From Sediminibacterium soli (GTDB lineage Bacteria > Bacteroidota > Bacteroidia > Chitinophagales > Chitinophagaceae): a DNA stretch of 64,000 bases. Positions within the stretch are counted from its first letter, which is position 1, and the number at the start of each line of letters is the position of its first letter. The stretch spans positions 434,001 to 498,000 of the forward strand of contig NZ_JAACJR010000006.1 of NCBI RefSeq assembly GCF_009939225.1, given 5' to 3'. The notes beneath the pieces are model-generated. The model saw nothing but the letters and a program-made list of their open reading frames with translations. It was not told where the DNA came from and searched no databases. Positions 60,751 through 64,000 of this stretch are shown here, piece by piece. The translations under genes and the position numbers were made by a program.

Positions 60751-61857
60751 ATGAAAACCACACTGCTTATCATTCGCTGGATCGTTGGCCTGTTATTTAT
60801 TTTTTCAGGCCTGGTAAAAGTAAACGACCCGCTGGGTCTGAGTTACAAAATGCAGGAATTCTTTGAAGTATGGCACTGGACGGCGCTGCACGACTATACC
60901 CTGCCCATGGCTTTTGTCATGAACGTATTCGAAGTGGTGGCGGGCGTGGCGGTGATCATCGGCTGGCGCATGCGTTTGTTCAGCTGGCTGCTGCTGCTGC
61001 TGATCGTGTTCTTCACCTTCCTTACCGGTTATGCCCTGTTCTCGGGTAAGATCAAGACCTGCGGATGCTTTGGCGATTGCCTGCCGTTAACGCCGGCGCA
61101 GTCGTTTGGAAAAGATATCTTCCTGCTGGTACTGATCCTGGTGTTGTTTGTCATGCGAAAGAAAATACAGACCTCCGTAAAACCCGTTGCTGCGGCGGTC
61201 CTGCTGTTCCTGGCCACCGCCGGATCGGTAAGTGCACAGCTGTATGTGATGAAACACCTGCCATTTGTAGACTGTCTTCCCTATAAACCGGGGAACAACC
61301 TACTCGATGAAATGAAAACACCTGTCAATGCGGTACCCGACAGCATATCGATCGTATTTACCTATGAGAAGAACGGCAGGAAACTCGAATTCGACCAGAC
61401 GGCTTTCCCCGCAGACTTTGATTCAACTTATAAGTTCATCGACAGAAAAGACAGGATCGTTAAAAAAGGAAACGGGCTCCAGGCCAGGATTGTTGATTTT
61501 TCGCTGCTGACGGTTGACGGGCAGGATACCACCATGGAAATACTCGGGCAGCCGCAGCCTTATATCCTTGTTTTTGCCAGGGATATGGAGAACGTGAACG
61601 AATGGATAGATGGTTTCCACGCGGTGGTGCGTTCGGCGGCCGATAAACAGATACCCGTGATGATCGTAACCGCCGATGCAGATAAAGCGATGCAGTCGTT
61701 TAAAGACGTCACCATCCTGAAATGCGATGCCACCGTGATCAAGACCGCGGCACGGGTGGTGCCAACCTATTTCATGATGCAGAAAGCAAACATCATCGAT
61801 AAATTCAGCTATGCAGACAAAGGCAAGATATTTGCCCGGATCAATAGTGTGAAGTAG
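60751..61857 (+). CDS. DoxX-like membrane protein with C-terminal thioredoxin-like domain (BT_3928 type)
   Basis: A 368-aa protein. Four membrane helices of the DoxX/MauE kind (about 5-25, 48-70, 76-95, 118-137) have KVNDPLGLSYKMQEFF and KTCGCFGDCLPLTPAQSFGKD, a Cys-rich loop that may be redox active. A fifth hydrophobic segment (about 143-163) leads to a periplasmic region ending in a thioredoxin-like fold without a CxxC. The folP, DUF1599 and BT_3928 arrangement is a known Bacteroidota neighbourhood. Confidence 0.88.
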   Translation: MKTTLLIIRWIVGLLFIFSGLVKVNDPLGLSYKMQEFFEVWHWTALHDYTLPMAFVMNVFEVVAGVAVIIGWRMRLFSWLLLLLIVFFTFLTGYALFSGKIKTCGCFGDCLPLTPAQSFGKDIFLLVLILVLFVMRKKIQTSVKPVAAAVLLFLATAGSVSAQLYVMKHLPFVDCLPYKPGNNLLDEMKTPVNAVPDSISIVFTYEKNGRKLEFDQTAFPADFDSTYKFIDRKDRIVKKGNGLQARIVDFSLLTVDGQDTTMEILGQPQPYILVFARDMENVNEWIDGFHAVVRSAADKQIPVMIVTADADKAMQSFKDVTILKCDATVIKTAARVVPTYFMMQKANIIDKFSYADKGKIFARINSVK

Positions 61858-61874
61858 CGCGAATCGTCAGCGTG

Positions 61875-61953
61875 AGACCTGAGTCGTGAGACATGAAACG
61901 GAAGAAAAAACCGGCACAGTTAACCTCACGATTGACGACTCACACTCAGGTCT
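61875..61953. repeat. inverted repeat of gagtcgtgag words
   Basis: AGACCTGAGT at 61875-61884 is complementary to 61944-61953, and surrounding ctcacga/tcgtgag words repeat in both orientations. It fills the gap between the DoxX and ABC permease genes. Confidence 0.65.
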
Positions 61954-61982
61954 GACGAATCACACACTCGAAATTCGCCCAC

Positions 61983-63029
61983 ATGGTATCATTCCTCACG
62001 CGCAAATTACTGTACGGCCTGCTGGTGCTGGCGGGTGTGGTGGTGGTGGTATTTTTCCTGTTTCAGGGGTTTGGCGATCCGGCGAGGCTGGTACTGGGGC
62101 AGTCGGGAGACAGTGCAACCATCAGCAATATCCGCCGGGAACTGGCGCTCGATCAACCCAGGTGGAAACAGTTTGTGTTGTACCTGAACGATGTGTCACC
62201 GGTATCGGTTCATACAAAAGAAGAAATCGGCCGCAAACAACTGAAAGGATGGTTTATCGGCGGTGATACCAGGGTGGGCATAAAACTGCCGTACCTGCGC
62301 CGTTCCTACCAGACAAAACGGAACGTGGGCGATGTGCTGATGGAAGCGCTTCCCGGCACCATGATCCTGGCATTGGCCGCCATGCTGCTGGCAACCGTGC
62401 TCGGTATTTTACTGGGCGTACTGGCCGCCGTTAAAAAAGGCACCTGGATGGATACCGGCTCCCTGTTTGCCAGCGTGCTGGGTATTTCCGCGCCCTCGTT
62501 CTTCATGGGCATTGTGCTGGCTTACCTGTTTGGTTTTGTATGGAGTCATTACACCGGTCTGCAGATGACGGGCGGTCTTTTTACCACAGATCCTTTTAAC
62601 GGCAGGGAGCTGCAGGTAAAGAACCTGGTGCTGCCTGCTATCACCCTCGGCATACGTCCGCTGGCCATCATTACACAGCTTACCCGCAGCGCCATGCTGG
62701 ATACACTGGGGCAGGATTATATCCGCACCGCCTATGCCAAAGGGCTGTCCCGGAAAACGGTTGTCTTCCGCCATGCATTGCGCAATGCGTTGAACCCGGT
62801 GGTTACCGCCATCACCGGATGGTTTGCGGAATTACTGGCGGGTGCTTTTTTTGTGGAATATATTTTCGGGTGGAAAGGCATCGGCAAGATCACCGTTGAT
62901 GCGCTCGAGAAACTGGATTTTCCGGTTGTTATGGGCAGTGTGCTCGTCACCGCTGCGTTTTTTATCATCGTCAATATTCTGGCCGACCTGTTATATGGTG
63001 TGATCGACCCGAGGGTGAGGGTAGGGTAG
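61983..63029 (+). CDS. ABC transporter permease, oligopeptide/nickel type (DppB/OppB family)
   Basis: A 348-aa inner-membrane permease with six membrane helices. The N-terminal VSFLTRKLLYGLLVLAGVVVVVFFLFQ and the EAA loop DYIRTAYAKGLSRKTVVFRHALRNALNPVV are typical of DppB/OppB. The usual DxxGLD motif reads LALDQPRWKQF. The partner permease, ATPase and binding protein genes are not in this window; the next gene is on the opposite strand. The substrate is not known. Confidence 0.93.
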   Translation: MVSFLTRKLLYGLLVLAGVVVVVFFLFQGFGDPARLVLGQSGDSATISNIRRELALDQPRWKQFVLYLNDVSPVSVHTKEEIGRKQLKGWFIGGDTRVGIKLPYLRRSYQTKRNVGDVLMEALPGTMILALAAMLLATVLGILLGVLAAVKKGTWMDTGSLFASVLGISAPSFFMGIVLAYLFGFVWSHYTGLQMTGGLFTTDPFNGRELQVKNLVLPAITLGIRPLAIITQLTRSAMLDTLGQDYIRTAYAKGLSRKTVVFRHALRNALNPVVTAITGWFAELLAGAFFVEYIFGWKGIGKITVDALEKLDFPVVMGSVLVTAAFFIIVNILADLLYGVIDPRVRVG

Positions 63030-63041
63030 GTACATAAAAAA

Positions 63042-63081
63042 TGGTTACAATGTTTACCCCGCCGGGTAAACATTGTAACCA
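63042..63081. terminator. 18-bp perfect hairpin between convergent genes
   Basis: The arms at 63042-63059 and 63064-63081 are perfectly complementary, with loop CGCC. The minus strand has a T6 run just after the stem, so it mainly serves the minus-strand RND gene. Confidence 0.88.
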
Positions 63082-63098
63082 AGCAATCATTCTTCCGG

Positions 63099-64000
63099 TC
63101 ATGCGGCGCCAACCCGTTTCAGCAATTTCATATTTCCTCTTTTGTGCATGAATTTGTACACAAGACTGTAGATCACCGGCAATACCAGCAAAGTGAGTAT
63201 GGTTGAGGTGATCAGTCCGCCGATCACCACGATGGCAAGCGGTTTCTGGGTTTCGCTGCCGATGCCGGTACTGATCGCGGCTGGTAACAAACCGATGGCC
63301 GCCATAAGCGCCGTCATCACCACGGGGCGCACGCGCGATATCACACCCGAACGTATGGCTTCATCCAGTTTCATTTTGTCTTCAAGGTTCTTACGGAACA
63401 CGCTGATCAGTATCACCCCGTTCTGGATACATACGCCGAACAGCGCAATAAAGCCTATCCCCGCGCTGATGCTGAAATTGATGCCCGTTACATGCAGCGC
63501 CAGTATGCCGCCGATCAGCGCAAAAGGCACATTGAGTATGGTAAGCAGCGAATCCTTCACATTTCCGAATGCCATAAACAGGATGAGGAAGATCACCAGC
63601 AAACAGATCGGCACTACACGGGCCAGCGTATTGGATGCGCGTATCTGGTTTTCGAACTCGCCGTTCCAGGTGATTTTGTACCCCTCGGGAAGCTGTACAT
63701 GGGCGCCCACTTTCTGCTGCGCTTCCCGGATCGTGCTGCCGAGATCCCGTCCGCGCACCGAGAACTTCACGGCAATGTACCGCATGTTGTTATCGCGATA
63801 GATAAATGCCGGCCCGGTAAGCAATTTGATATCAGCCATATTTTTCAGGGGCACTTTTGCTCCGTCAATACCGGGTACCATCAGGTTCTGTATCCTGTCT
63901 TCGTCTGCACGAAAAACTTCCTGGTATCGGATACGCACATCGAATTTTTTTTCACCCTCATACAACTGCGTGGCGGCTTTGCCGCCGATGGCCATTTCGA
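63099..64000 (-). CDS. heavy-metal efflux type RND permease (CusA/CzcA family), C-terminal part
   Basis: The gene runs off the right edge; only about the last 300 aa are visible. The segment includes part of the periplasmic region (RYQEVFRADEDRIQNLMV, MRYIAVKFSVRGRDLGSTI) and the last six membrane helices with GFIALFGVCIQNGVILISVFRKNLED, the TM10 region of HME-type pumps, and RVRPVVMTALMAAIGLLPAAISTGIGSE. The sequence is distinct from the HAE1 pump at 25 kb. Metal specificity cannot be judged. Confidence 0.93.
   Translation of the reverse strand, partial: EMAIGGKAATQLYEGEKKFDVRIRYQEVFRADEDRIQNLMVPGIDGAKVPLKNMADIKLLTGPAFIYRDNNMRYIAVKFSVRGRDLGSTIREAQQKVGAHVQLPEGYKITWNGEFENQIRASNTLARVVPICLLVIFLILFMAFGNVKDSLLTILNVPFALIGGILALHVTGINFSISAGIGFIALFGVCIQNGVILISVFRKNLEDKMKLDEAIRSGVISRVRPVVMTALMAAIGLLPAAISTGIGSETQKPLAIVVIGGLITSTILTLLVLPVIYSLVYKFMHKRGNMKLLKRVGAA

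Overview
The window is a chromosomal segment of a Bacteroidota bacterium, most likely class Chitinophagia (Chitinophagaceae-like). The grounds are: repeated promoter boxes of the Bacteroidota form TAnnTTTG, weak or absent Shine-Dalgarno sites, a type IX secretion (gliding-associated C-terminal) cargo protein, and lineage-typical families (NamZ/DUF1343, DUF4199, BT_3928-like DoxX protein, DUF1599, GlmU-like acyltransferase, HU-CCDC81-like protein). Base composition looks near 50% G+C throughout. I see no transposase, integrase, phage or CRISPR, so this is mostly core genome.

Layout. 0-5 kb: hypothetical protein, 2-oxoacid dehydrogenase E2, CinA, PBP4-type peptidase. 5.5-12.5 kb: thioesterase, then a four-gene run (large TPR protein, outer-membrane barrel, HU-like membrane protein, methyltransferase). 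12.5-19 kb: glutamine cyclotransferase, YchF, a formylglycine-generating enzyme with both catalytic cysteines, two divergent bactofilins, a T9SS cargo protein. 19-29.4 kb: large FAD/Fe-S dehydrogenase, then a TetR-TolC-adaptor-RND efflux operon whose promoter contains a palindromic operator, a strong terminator, and two tandem paralogous lipoproteins. 29.4-35 kb: NamZ, cysteine-free sirtuin, EVE protein, LutA-like protein, RibH, YfgM-like TPR protein, PdhA. 35-42 kb: thioredoxin protein, PruA, GlmU-like protein, TpiA, LepA. 42-50 kb (minus strand): a set for GDP-D-glycero-D-manno-heptose (HddA, GmhA, HddC, GmhB) with two glycosyltransferases, DUF4199 and a dihydroorotase homologue that has lost its metal ligands.

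50.1-50.93 kb holds no protein gene. It contains one intact tRNA-Pro(GGG) inside a modular array. To the left, a 110-bp unit (promoter plus tRNA 5' half) is repeated; to the right, a 128-bp unit (tRNA 3' half plus terminator) is repeated. At every defective junction the 17-nt anticodon arm is replaced by a 16-nt perfect palindrome. This is the most unusual structure in the window.

50.9-64 kb: ArsC-type phosphatase/reductase, small membrane proteins (one of 56 aa), carboxylesterase, FAD-Rieske oxidoreductase with cupin-like and DUF6496 neighbours, NlpC/P60 lipoprotein, Ndk, NrnA-type DHH phosphoesterase, FKBP lipoprotein, FolP, DUF1599, DoxX protein, an oligopeptide-type ABC permease, and the C-terminal part of a heavy-metal-type RND pump running off the right edge. 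Several gene junctions carry long inverted repeats built from short ATT-containing words, and several promoter boxes sit 3-5 nt before the start codon, suggesting leaderless transcripts.
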